DNA from: Streptomyces omiyaensis
GTDB taxonomy: Bacteria > Actinomycetota > Actinomycetes > Streptomycetales > Streptomycetaceae
NCBI RefSeq assembly: GCF_014650895.1
Contig: NZ_BMVV01000004.1
Location: forward strand, 124,001 to 188,000
DNA length: 64,000 nucleotides
Direction of reading: 5' to 3'
Positions 8,405-15,721 of the stretch are shown here, piece after piece. A model generated the notes under the pieces. That model saw only the letters and a program-made list of their open reading frames with translations, had not been told where the DNA came from and did not search any database. Positions within the stretch are counted from its first letter, which is position 1, and each line of letters begins with the position of its first letter. The position numbers and the translations under genes are program-made.

Positions 8405-9194
8405 GGTCGGGGCGCTTGGCCTCGACGTGGTCGCCGGAGCTCTCGCCGCGCAGCCGCCGGCCGATCCACGGCACCAGGTACTCGCGGGCCCAGAGGATGT
8501 CGTCCCGGCGGACCTCCAGCGGGCCCCGCGCGGGCAGCGGCGGCCACTCCTGGTCGGGGTCGGCGGGCACCGGCAGCCCGAGCACCTGCGCCGCGCGCAG
8601 CGCGACCCGGGTGTGGCCCTCGGGGGAGAGGTGCAGCCGGTCGTCGTCCCAGGCCCGCCGGTCCTGCACGGACCGGAGCGACCACAGGTCGAGGACCGGG
8701 CAGTCGTAGCGGTCGGCGATGGCCCGGACGTGGGCCGTGTACGTGGCGATCTTGCCGCGCAGGTGCTTCAGCACCGGCACGTCACGGGTGTCGAAGCCGG
8801 TGGTCACCATGACGGTGCCGACGGCGGAGGTGAGCTCCCGGACGGCCCGCTCGAAGCGCTCGGCCACGTCGTCGGGGTCGGTGCCGGGGCGGATGATGTC
8901 GTTGCCGCCGGCGCAGAAGGTCACCAGGTCGGGGGCGAGTTCCCTGGCCCGGGGCACCTGCTCGGCCACGATCTGGTCGAGGAGCCGGCCGCGGACCGCC
9001 AGGTTGGCGTAGCGGAAGTCCTCGGGCTCCGGCAGCTGGTCGGCGAGGAGCACCGCGAAGCGGTCCGCCCAGCCGACGTAGCTCCCGCCTGGGCCGGGGT
9101 CTCCGACGCCCTCGGTGAAGCTGTCACCGATCGCCGCGTACGACCCGAATGAACCGAACGCGTTCTTGTCTGTTTCTCTCGAATCGTCTGCCAC
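8391..9194 (-). CDS. SGNH/GDSL-family hydrolase
   Basis: Protein of 267 residues starting at GTG 9194 behind GGAAGGA. Block I is YAAIGDSFTEGVGD with nucleophile Ser25. Block III is CAGGNDIIRPG and block V is DDDRLHLSPEGH, giving the catalytic Asp and His. No signal peptide is present, so it is an intracellular esterase or lipase-like enzyme; the substrate cannot be deduced. It is convergent with, and overlaps, the STM4011 gene. A candidate promoter lies about 65-95 bp upstream, so it is transcribed on its own. Confidence 0.92.
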   Translation of the reverse strand: MADDSRETDKNAFGSFGSYAAIGDSFTEGVGDPGPGGSYVGWADRFAVLLADQLPEPEDFRYANLAVRGRLLDQIVAEQVPRARELAPDLVTFCAGGNDIIRPGTDPDDVAERFERAVRELTSAVGTVMVTTGFDTRDVPVLKHLRGKIATYTAHVRAIADRYDCPVLDLWSLRSVQDRRAWDDDRLHLSPEGHTRVALRAAQVLGLPVPADPDQEWPPLPARGPLEVRRDDILWAREYLVPWIGRRLRGESSGDHVEAKRPDLMPL

Positions 9195-9257
9195 GGCAGC
9201 ACATCCTTCCGGTTCGGATGTGACCTACGCGACCGTAAGGAGGGGTTGACGGCGGGT

Positions 9258-9287
9258 GATATATGCCACCGATAAAGAATTTGCCAA
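9258..9287 (-). promoter_or_regulatory. Candidate promoter of the SGNH hydrolase gene
   Basis: Read on the minus strand, TTGGCA (9282-9287) and TATATC (9258-9263) are separated by 18 bp, in an unusually AT-rich patch between two GC-rich genes. The resulting 5' UTR would be about 55 bases. Confidence 0.5.
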
Positions 9288-9299
9288 GCCGGAATAGGG

Positions 9300-9332
9300 C
9301 GGAGGCCCGGCACCAGGGGTGCCGGGCCTCCG
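9300..9332 (-). terminator. Terminator hairpin after the LysM/M23 peptidase gene
   Basis: Perfect 15-bp inverted repeat, CGGAGGCCCGGCACC, with a 3-base AGG loop, 22 bp past the stop of the peptidase gene. It lacks a U tract, as is common in Streptomyces. Confidence 0.75.
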
Positions 9333-9354
9333 TGCGGCCGCTGGGCCGGACGGG

Positions 9355-10323
9355 TCAGATGGACACGCCGTGCTGGCGCAGGTAGGCCAGCGGGTCGATG
9401 TCGGCGCCGTAGCTGGGCGAGGTGCGGATCTCGAAGTGCAGGTGCGGCCCGGTGGAGTTGCCGGTGGAGCCGGAGAGGCCGATCTGCTGGCCGCCGTCGA
9501 CCGACTGGCCCGCGGAGACGGAGAGGGAGGAGAGGTGGGCGTACTGCGAGTAGTTGCCGTCGGCGTGCTGGATGACGACCTCGTTGCCGTACGCGCCGCT
9601 CCAGCCCGCGGAGACGACCGTGCCGGCGCCGACGGCGCGGACGGTGGTGCCGGAGGAGGCGATGAAGTCGGCACCGGTGTGGTAGCCGGAGGACCACATG
9701 GAGCCGGAGGCGCGGTAGGGGGTGGAGATGCCGCCGGAGACGGGGGCGACCCAGCCGGTGGAGGCGGTCTGCGCGGAGGAGCCGGTGGACGCGGCGGCGG
9801 CCGGGGCCGCGGCGCGCTCGGCGGAGCGGGAGGCACGGGTCTGCTCGCCGGCGGACTCGGCCTTCGGCGCGGCCTTGCGCTCGGCCTTCGGCGCGGCCTG
9901 GACGGCGGCCTTCGGGGCGGCCTTGCGCTCGGCCTTCGGCGCGGCGGCGGTGTTCTCGGCGCCGAGGGTGAGCTTCATGCCCGGGAGGATGAGCGAGGGG
10001 TTCTCGCCGACGACCCGGCGGTTGTCGGAGTAGAGCTTCTGCCAGCCGCCGGCGACGTGGTGCTCGGCGGCGATCTTGGAGAGGTAGTCGCCGGCGACGA
10101 CGGAGTACGTCTTCGGGGCGGCGGCCTTCGCGGCCTGCTGGGCCTGGACCTGGGCGGCGACGACGGCGCCGGAGACGGCGGCCGGGGCGGCCTGCTCGGC
10201 GGCGTGCGCACCGGTGGCGCCGAGCAGCGGCAGGGCGACGACGGCGCCGCCGGTGCCGGCGGCGACCAGGCCGCGGCTGATCAGGGTGGACTTCTGGCGG
10301 CGGTGCTTACCCTTGGCAGGCAT
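9355..10323 (-). CDS. LysM-M23 peptidoglycan endopeptidase, secreted
   Basis: Protein of 322 residues. A basic N-terminus and hydrophobic segment ending GAHAAE (about 1-43) form a signal peptide. A LysM domain (about 72-120) binds peptidoglycan. A linker (about 125-190) repeats APKAERKAAPKA. The M23 domain (about 192-322) has Zn ligands His215 and Asp219 (HTGAD) and the HLHFE motif (His294, His296), plus His263. M23 enzymes cut peptide cross-links in the wall. The leader carries a c-di-AMP riboswitch (next entry), which fits the known control of Streptomyces wall hydrolases. AGAGGA precedes ATG 10323. Confidence 0.95.
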   Translation of the reverse strand: MPAKGKHRRQKSTLISRGLVAAGTGGAVVALPLLGATGAHAAEQAAPAAVSGAVVAAQVQAQQAAKAAAPKTYSVVAGDYLSKIAAEHHVAGGWQKLYSDNRRVVGENPSLILPGMKLTLGAENTAAAPKAERKAAPKAAVQAAPKAERKAAPKAESAGEQTRASRSAERAAAPAAAASTGSSAQTASTGWVAPVSGGISTPYRASGSMWSSGYHTGADFIASSGTTVRAVGAGTVVSAGWSGAYGNEVVIQHADGNYSQYAHLSSLSVSAGQSVDGGQQIGLSGSTGNSTGPHLHFEIRTSPSYGADIDPLAYLRQHGVSI

Positions 10324-10337
10324 GGCGAATTCCTCTC

Positions 10338-10510
10338 CGGCGCCTGCGAGGTGAGCTGTCGGGTTCGGACTGGAGATGTCCGGCCGCGTTTCTCACGCGG
10401 CTTCACCCCGAGCCGTCCTGCGTCGCGGGACCGGCGTACTTCCTTGGGTCCCCCGCTCCTGCCACGCGAAATGGGATGGGGTCGAATTCCGGACGGTGGC
10501 AGGATTCGGC
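10338..10510 (-). promoter_or_regulatory. ydaO-type c-di-AMP riboswitch in the leader of the LysM/M23 gene
   Basis: On the minus strand, in order: a P1-like arm CCTGCCAC (about 10501) pairing with GTGGCAGG; the hallmark GCGGGGGACCCAAGGA (about 10441-10456); CTCGGGGTGAAGCCGCG (about 10396-10412); and CCGAACCCGACAGCTCACC followed by TCGCAGGCG (10341-10368). These blocks and their spacing match the actinobacterial ydaO consensus upstream of rpf and other wall-hydrolase genes. In that class, binding of c-di-AMP turns expression off. The aptamer ends about 15 bases before the start codon. Confidence 0.92.
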
Positions 10511-10531
10511 GGTCCGACCGGATTGACGGCG

Positions 10532-10561
10532 ACGCTAGACGAGCGGGGTCGAAGCGAACAA
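10532..10561 (-). promoter_or_regulatory. Candidate promoter driving the c-di-AMP riboswitch transcript
   Basis: Read on the minus strand, TTGTTC (10556-10561) and TAGCGT (10532-10537) are 18 bp apart, just upstream of the aptamer. The rest of the gap up to the phosphatase gene (to 10882) holds AT-richer DNA but no further element I can support. Confidence 0.45.
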
Positions 10562-10882
10562 GCCGCCGCATTCGACGGACATTCCGGGGCGATCTTCGGG
10601 CCGGGAATTCCGGTCACCCTCCGTCGATGACGGTCCCTCGATTCCCTTTTCGCGGAGGGTGATTGGACCGGGCCCTCGGCCACGATCCGTCACTTTTATG
10701 ACCCTGCTCACGCGCCGAATTCCATCTCACCCTCAACCAGGGCGTGTTATCGCAAGACCCTTCAATACGGACAGATCGCCCATTACCGACCAGGGGGGTG
10801 CGCCGCACCCGTCGCGACGGGATGATTGCGGGGGGAACCGATCTCGTCCCGGTCTCCCGAACGCCTACCTCCAGGAGCATCC

Positions 10883-11704
10883 GTGACGCAGCAGTTGCCG
10901 CAGGTCCAGCCCTTCGAGCCCGGCGAGCCCGAGCTCGCGGAGGTCCGCAACTTCCGGGACGTGGGCGGCCTGCCGACGACGGACGGGCGCGCCGTCCGCC
11001 CCGGCACCCTCTTCCGCAGCGGTCACCTCGCCGACGCCACCGAGTCCGACGCGGCCTTCCTCTCCGGACTGGGCCTGCACACGATCTTCGATTTCCGCAA
11101 CGCCGCCGACGCCAGGATCGAGGGGCCGGACGTCGAGCTCCCGGGCGTGCGGAACGTGAACATACCCCTGAGCGACCCGGCCGACGGCAAGGAGTTCTGG
11201 CGGATGGTCCGCGAGGGCGACCTCGACACGCTGCGGGGCCTGCTGGGCGACGGCAAGGCCGCGGAGCGGATGACCTCCTCGTACCGCAGGATGATCGTGG
11301 AGCGGACCGTCGAGCACAGCAGGGTCCTGCACTCCCTCGCCGAGGACTCCGTCCCGGCCCTGATGCACTGCGCCGCCGGCAAGGACCGCGCCGGGCTCTC
11401 CATCGCCATCACCCTGCTGGCGCTGGGCGTGGAGCGCGGGGCGATCGAGGCCGACTACGTGAAGTCGGACGCCCCGCACCGCCGCTACAAGGTGCGCCGC
11501 AGCTCCACCGCCCCGGAGGCGATGGCGCCCGAGGTGATGGAGCTGCTGAGCCCGCTCTTCGACGCGCGGGTGGAGTACCTCCGGGCCGCCTTCGAGACGA
11601 TCGACGCGACCTGGGGCTCCGTCGACGTCTACCTCGCGGAGGGCCTGAAGCTGGCGCCGGCGACCCGCGAGCGGCTGCGGGAGCGGTTCCTCACGGAGGC
11701 GTGA
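10883..11704 (+). CDS. Tyrosine-protein phosphatase (Y_phosphatase3 type)
   Basis: Protein of 273 residues from GTG 10883; AGGAG lies 5 bases upstream. It begins with the family's VRNFRDVGGLPTTDGR block (about 21-36). The active-site loop HCAAGKDRAG (about 162-171) has nucleophile Cys163 and the phosphate-binding Arg of the HCxxGKDR signature. Such enzymes dephosphorylate phosphotyrosine or phosphoinositides; the physiological target is unknown. Divergent from the riboswitch-controlled peptidase and convergent with the DUF6126 gene (18-bp gap). Confidence 0.92.
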   Translation: MTQQLPQVQPFEPGEPELAEVRNFRDVGGLPTTDGRAVRPGTLFRSGHLADATESDAAFLSGLGLHTIFDFRNAADARIEGPDVELPGVRNVNIPLSDPADGKEFWRMVREGDLDTLRGLLGDGKAAERMTSSYRRMIVERTVEHSRVLHSLAEDSVPALMHCAAGKDRAGLSIAITLLALGVERGAIEADYVKSDAPHRRYKVRRSSTAPEAMAPEVMELLSPLFDARVEYLRAAFETIDATWGSVDVYLAEGLKLAPATRERLRERFLTEA

Positions 11705-11722
11705 ACCGCCGCCCGGGACCGG

Positions 11723-11887
11723 CTACTGGTTCTGCCCGCCGAGCATGAAGAGCAGGTAGAGGAAGCCGGCGAAGAGGTGACCGGCGATCAGGTAGGCGAA
11801 GAGGCGGAGCACCAGCCCCTTCGGGAACTTCCCCTCACCGCGCTCCTCGCCGGTGACCGGGGCGGAATTCACTGACTTGTCGGACAT
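11723..11887 (-). CDS. DUF6126 family small membrane protein
   Basis: Small gene of 54 residues read directly from the sequence: MSDKSVNSAPVTGEERGEGK, then FPKGLVLRLF and a hydrophobic helix (about 26-49) ending LLFMLGGQNQ. GAAGGG precedes ATG 11887. It follows the XRE-cupin regulator by 21 bp and is certainly co-transcribed with it. A small membrane gene follows the regulator at the end of the hopanoid region in S. coelicolor as well. One transmembrane helix is predicted; the function is unknown. Confidence 0.85.
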   Translation of the reverse strand: MSDKSVNSAPVTGEERGEGKFPKGLVLRLFAYLIAGHLFAGFLYLLFMLGGQNQ

Positions 11888-11908
11888 GTCGGTCAACCCT
11901 TCAGGGGC

Positions 11909-12538
11909 TCAGCGGGAGTGCGGGGCGCCGCCGCCCAGGCACAGTTCGGCGGCGGGGCTCTGCAGGAGCGTGTGGACGAAGAGCACCTCGGCGCCGGCCC
12001 GGCCGGCCGCGCCGATCCGGTGCGGGACGAGCGAGTCGAAGTGCGCGCTGTCCCCGGGATCGAGCAGGTGCACCGTCTCGCCGAGGGCGAGCCGGACCTG
12101 CCCCTCCAGCACGTGCAGCCACTCCTCGCCGGGGTGGACGCGCACGATGTCGGCCCGGGTGGCGTACGGCACGTGGACGCGCAGGCACTGCATGGCCCGG
12201 CCGGCGCCGCCGGCCTGCCGGTAGACCCAGCCGTCGGCCTCGACCGGATCCGAGCGGCCGGCCCGGATCACCGGGTCGCGCTCGGGAGGGGTCTCCCCCA
12301 GCAGCTCGGCGACGGTCGTCCCGTAGATGCGGGCGAGGGCGAGCAGCATCGGCAGCGAGGGCTGCCGGTTCCCGGTCTCCAGCCGCGAGAGGTGCGCCGG
12401 GGAGAGTCCGGCCCGCTGGGCGGCCGCCTCCAGGGTGAGCCCCCGCCGACGGCGCAGGGCCCGCAGCTGCGGGGCGACGTCGGGCATGATGTCGGGAGCG
12501 GCGGTTTCCGGGGCGGGGCCCCGGGGGACGTGGTCCAT
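11909..12538 (-). CDS. XRE-family regulator with cupin sensor domain
   Basis: Protein of 209 residues. An XRE helix-turn-helix spans about 24-78 (LRALRRRRGLTLEAAAQRAG, then LSPAHLSRLETGNRQPSLPM). A cupin fold at about 125-200 contains HPGEEWLHVLEGQVRLALGE and an HFDSLVPHRI strand. Such proteins bind DNA through the HTH and a small ligand through the cupin. The gene lies just after hpnO and is followed by a small membrane gene. A tandem palindrome immediately upstream (12560-12593) suggests autoregulation. Whether it also controls hopanoid genes is not shown by the sequence. Confidence 0.92.
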   Translation of the reverse strand: MDHVPRGPAPETAAPDIMPDVAPQLRALRRRRGLTLEAAAQRAGLSPAHLSRLETGNRQPSLPMLLALARIYGTTVAELLGETPPERDPVIRAGRSDPVEADGWVYRQAGGAGRAMQCLRVHVPYATRADIVRVHPGEEWLHVLEGQVRLALGETVHLLDPGDSAHFDSLVPHRIGAAGRAGAEVLFVHTLLQSPAAELCLGGGAPHSR

Positions 12539-12559
12539 GCGTCCATTCCGCCAGGGACG

Positions 12560-12593
12560 TGCCTCTGAGGCAAGTTTCTTGCCCCAGAGGCAA
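12560..12593. promoter_or_regulatory. Two tandem TTGCC-N5-GGCAA palindromes upstream of the XRE-cupin gene
   Basis: TGCCTCTGAGGCAA (12560-12573) and TTGCCCCAGAGGCAA (12579-12593) are each palindromic, with centres about 20 bp (two helical turns) apart. Together they form a 31-bp inverted repeat with a TTT centre. The site lies 22 bp before the regulator start and 18 bp after the end of hpnO, so the same DNA could also fold as a terminator hairpin. The two-turn spacing favours an operator for a dimeric HTH protein. Confidence 0.65.
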
Positions 12594-12611
12594 AAACCGG
12601 GGCCTCCCGGC

Positions 12612-13997
12612 TCAGCGCTGGGCGACCGCCTGCTTCACCAGCGTCTTCCCGAAGTCCCACAGCAGCCCGCCCCCGCCGTGGGCGTCCTCCATGACCGCCG
12701 TGAAGGCGGTGACGAAGCGGTCCACGTCGGCCTCGTCCACGACCAGCGGCGGGATCAGCTTGATCACCTCCAGGTGGTCCCCGGAGACCTGGGTGAGGAT
12801 CCGGTGCCGCTGGAGCAGCGGGACCACCACCATCTGCGCGAAGAGCCCCTTGCGGGCCGTCTGGAGCATCGTCCACCGGCCGCGCAGCCCCAGCGAGCTG
12901 GGGCGGCCGAACTCGATCCCGATCATCAGCCCCCGGCCGCGGACCGCGTGCAGCAGCTCGTACCGGGGCACCAGCTCCTCCAGGCGGCCCTTCAGGAGCC
13001 CGCCGACCCGCCGCACGTGCGCGACCGTCCCCTCGGACTCCATCACCGACAGCACCGCGAGCCCCGCCGCCATCGCCTGGGCGTTGGAACCGAAGCTGGC
13101 CGAGTGGACCAGGACCCGGTCCATCGACGAGTAGACCTTCTTGAAGATCCACTCCTTGCCGAGGGTGGCGCCGACCGGCACGTAACCGCCGGAGAGCGCC
13201 TTCGCCACGCAGACCAGGTCCGGCTCGACCCCGTCCTCGTGCTGGTAGGCGTAGAAGTCGCCGGTCCTGCCGAGGCCGGTCTGCACCTCGTCGGCGATCA
13301 GCAGCGCCCCGTGCCGGCGCAGCAGCTCCTGCGCGGCGCCGAGGAAGCCCGGCGGAGCCTCGTGGACCCCCTTGCCCTGGATCGGCTCGACCACGAAGGC
13401 GGCCACGTCCCCCCTGCGGAGCTCCCGCTCCAGGGCGTCGAGGTCGCCGAGCGCGATCGGCGTGTCCGGGAGCAGCGGGTCGAAGCCGGCCCGGAAGCCC
13501 TGCTCGCCGTTGACGGAGAGGGCGCCCGTGGTGAGGCCGTGGAAGGCGTGGTCGCAGTAGACGACCCTCGGCCGCCCGGTGGCGTACCGGGCGAACTTCA
13601 GCGCGGTCTCGACGGCCTCGGTGCCGCTGTTGCCGAAGAAGACCCGGTCGAGGTGGGGGCTGTGGGCCAGCAGCCGCTCGGCGAGCAGTCCGGGCAGCGG
13701 CGGGCAGTCGAAGCGGGTGAGGTCGGGGAGGTCCGCGTCGAGCACGTCGTGCAGGGCCTTGCGGACGACGGGGTGGTGGCGGCCGAGGCCCATGACGCCG
13801 AAGCCGGCGAGCATGTCGAGGTGGTCGTTGCCCTCGGCGTCCCAGAAATGGGCGCCGGCGGCCCGCTCGTAGACCTTGTCGAAGCCGATGGTGTGCAGCA
13901 TCCGCGGCAGCTGCGGGTTGAGGTACCGGGCGTGCAGCCCGTACCGCTCGCCGCCGCGTTCGGCGAGCAGCGCCCGCAGGTCGAACCCGTCGGTCAT
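12612..13997 (-). CDS. hpnO: HpnO-type class III aminotransferase
   Basis: PLP enzyme of 461 residues. Features: GNSGTEAVETALK cofactor-phosphate loop (about 122-134), DEVQTGLGRTG (236-246), and the Schiff-base lysine in VAKALSGGYVP (Lys266). Its place at the end of the hopanoid genes identifies it as the aminotransferase that makes aminobacteriohopanetriol (bacteriohopane-aldehyde plus an amino donor). It starts 10 bp after the hpnH stop, so the two are co-transcribed. In S. coelicolor, ispG and dxs genes lie between the hpnH and aminotransferase homologues; here they are absent. Confidence 0.93.
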   Translation of the reverse strand: MTDGFDLRALLAERGGERYGLHARYLNPQLPRMLHTIGFDKVYERAAGAHFWDAEGNDHLDMLAGFGVMGLGRHHPVVRKALHDVLDADLPDLTRFDCPPLPGLLAERLLAHSPHLDRVFFGNSGTEAVETALKFARYATGRPRVVYCDHAFHGLTTGALSVNGEQGFRAGFDPLLPDTPIALGDLDALERELRRGDVAAFVVEPIQGKGVHEAPPGFLGAAQELLRRHGALLIADEVQTGLGRTGDFYAYQHEDGVEPDLVCVAKALSGGYVPVGATLGKEWIFKKVYSSMDRVLVHSASFGSNAQAMAAGLAVLSVMESEGTVAHVRRVGGLLKGRLEELVPRYELLHAVRGRGLMIGIEFGRPSSLGLRGRWTMLQTARKGLFAQMVVVPLLQRHRILTQVSGDHLEVIKLIPPLVVDEADVDRFVTAFTAVMEDAHGGGGLLWDFGKTLVKQAVAQR

Positions 13998-14007
13998 GGC
14001 CCGCTCC

Positions 14008-15024
14008 TCAGCTCCCCGAGACGGTCTCGCGGACCGCGCGCAGCGACTCCTTGAGCGAGCCCATGGTGGCGAGCACCGCGGTCGGTTCGTAGCCGCAGTG
14101 GGCCATGCAGTTGGCGCAGCGCGGGTCCTTGCCGCGGCCGTACTTGTCCCAGTCGGTGTCCTCGACGAGCTCGCGGTAGGTGGGGACGTAGCCGTCGCTC
14201 ATCAGGTAGCAGGGGCGCTGCCACCCGAAGAGGGAGTAGTTGGGGATCGCCCAGGCGGTGCAGGGGAAGTCGGCCTTCCCTTCCAGGAAGTCGAGGAAGA
14301 GCGGCGAGTGGTTGAGCCGCCAGCGGCGCCGGTTCCCGCCGGCGAAGGCCTTCTTGAAGAGTTCCCTGGTCTGCTCGACGCCGAGGAAGTGTTCCTGGTC
14401 GGGCGCCTTCTCGTAGGCGTAGGCGGGCGAGATCATCATTTCGTCGACCTGGAGGTCGTCGTTGAGGAAATTCAGCACCTCGATGATCGTCTGCGGGGTG
14501 TCGGTGTTGAAGAAGGTCGAATTGGTGGTGACCCGGAATCCCCGCCGCTTCGCCTCCTTGATCGCCGCCACGGCCTCGTCGAACACGCCCTCCTTCGCGA
14601 CGGATTCGTCGTGGCGTTCGCGCAGGCCGTCGATGTGGACGGCGAAGGCGAAGTACGGGGAGGGCCTGAAGTCGTCGAGCTTCTTGCGCAGCAGCATCGC
14701 GTTGGTGCAGAGGAAGACGTACTTCCGCCGGGCGACCAGCTGGCGCACGATCTCGTGGATCTGGGGGTGCATCAGGGGTTCGCCGCCGGCGATGGAGACC
14801 ATCGGGGCGCCGGACTCCAGGACGGCGCCGACCGCCTGGGCGACCGGCATGCGCTGCTTGAGCACCCCGGCCGGGTGCTGGATCTTGCCGCAGCCCTCGC
14901 ACTTGAGGTTGCAGGCGTAGAGCGGCTCCAGCTCGACGATGAGCGGGAACTTGTCCCGCTTGCGGAGCTTCTGTTCGAAGAGATAGGTCCCGACCCGGAC
15001 GGACTGACGGAGCGGCATGGCCAT
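14008..15024 (-). CDS. hpnH: HpnH, radical SAM adenosyl-hopane synthase
   Basis: Protein of 338 residues. The radical SAM motif is CNLKCEGC (Cys38, Cys42, Cys45), followed by SIAGGEPLMHP; a C-terminal Cys set (RCANCMAHCGYEP) is also present. HpnH adds the 5'-deoxyadenosyl radical to diploptene to give adenosylhopane, the first step of side-chain extension. ATG 15024 was chosen because AGGAGGTGAG lies about 10 bases upstream; ATG 15018 is an alternative. It lies 7 bp after hpnG, the enzyme that takes its product. Confidence 0.95.
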   Translation of the reverse strand: MAMPLRQSVRVGTYLFEQKLRKRDKFPLIVELEPLYACNLKCEGCGKIQHPAGVLKQRMPVAQAVGAVLESGAPMVSIAGGEPLMHPQIHEIVRQLVARRKYVFLCTNAMLLRKKLDDFRPSPYFAFAVHIDGLRERHDESVAKEGVFDEAVAAIKEAKRRGFRVTTNSTFFNTDTPQTIIEVLNFLNDDLQVDEMMISPAYAYEKAPDQEHFLGVEQTRELFKKAFAGGNRRRWRLNHSPLFLDFLEGKADFPCTAWAIPNYSLFGWQRPCYLMSDGYVPTYRELVEDTDWDKYGRGKDPRCANCMAHCGYEPTAVLATMGSLKESLRAVRETVSGS

Positions 15025-15031
15025 AACTCGC

Positions 15032-15721
15032 TCACCTCCTGGGGAGCAGCAGAGAACGGTGCCATTCGAAGAAGGCGGGAAGGACGGCACGCAGGACGCG
15101 GAAGGCCGATATTCCCCCGCGCACGGTGCCGATGCGGACCAGTTCGTGTTCGGGGGCGTCCACGACCACCCGTACGGCGGCAACGGGCCGTGGTCCGGCG
15201 GCCCGCGCGGTACGGAGGGTGACGGCCGACTCCATGTCGACGGCGATCGCCCCGCCCGCCGCCAGCGCGGCGCGCTCGGGGCCCCGCACCACGTGGCCGG
15301 AGCCGGTCAGCGGGCCGGTGTGCACGGTCCGCCCGGGCACCGCCCGGGCCAGCGCCTCGACGAGGAGCTCGGCGCCGTCGCAGACGGTGGTGCCGTCGGG
15401 GCCGCGGGTCTCCTCGGCGACGACGAGGTCGCCCGGGTGCATCCCGGGCGCGAGTCCGGCGCAGAAGCCGGAGGCGATGACGGCGGACCCGTCCCAGCCG
15501 TCGCGGGCCAGCGCCCGGGCGACCCCGCGGGCCGCGTGGACCGGCCCCATGCCGGTGCGCACCACCCGGACCGGGCCGGGCGCCCCGCCGCGCGCGCCGC
15601 CGCGCAGCGCGAACCGCTCGATGCCCAGGGCGCAGGCGATCAGCAGCGGCGGGGCGGTCGCGTCCCCGGGGGGCCGGCCACCGCCGGGCGAGCCCGGCCC
15701 GTACCCCGAAGGGCGGTCCAT
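15032..15721 (-). CDS. hpnG: HpnG, adenosylhopane nucleosidase/phosphorylase
   Basis: Protein of 229 residues of the purine nucleoside phosphorylase superfamily: RVVRTGMGPVHAARGVARAL, ASGFCAGLAPGMHPGDLVVA (about 88-107) and the substrate-site stretch AVDMESAV. It removes adenine from adenosylhopane on the way to ribosylhopane. Its start overlaps the shc stop (TGATG), and the first 30 residues are Gly/Pro-rich. The gene sits between shc and hpnH as expected for the pathway. Confidence 0.9.
   Translation of the reverse strand: MDRPSGYGPGSPGGGRPPGDATAPPLLIACALGIERFALRGGARGGAPGPVRVVRTGMGPVHAARGVARALARDGWDGSAVIASGFCAGLAPGMHPGDLVVAEETRGPDGTTVCDGAELLVEALARAVPGRTVHTGPLTGSGHVVRGPERAALAAGGAIAVDMESAVTLRTARAAGPRPVAAVRVVVDAPEHELVRIGTVRGGISAFRVLRAVLPAFFEWHRSLLLPRR

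Noticed and set aside
12561..12591. Palindrome considered only as the hpnO terminator
   Set aside because: It does fit a stem-loop, but the two internal palindromes spaced by two helical turns right before a DNA-binding protein gene make the operator reading stronger. Both remain possible.
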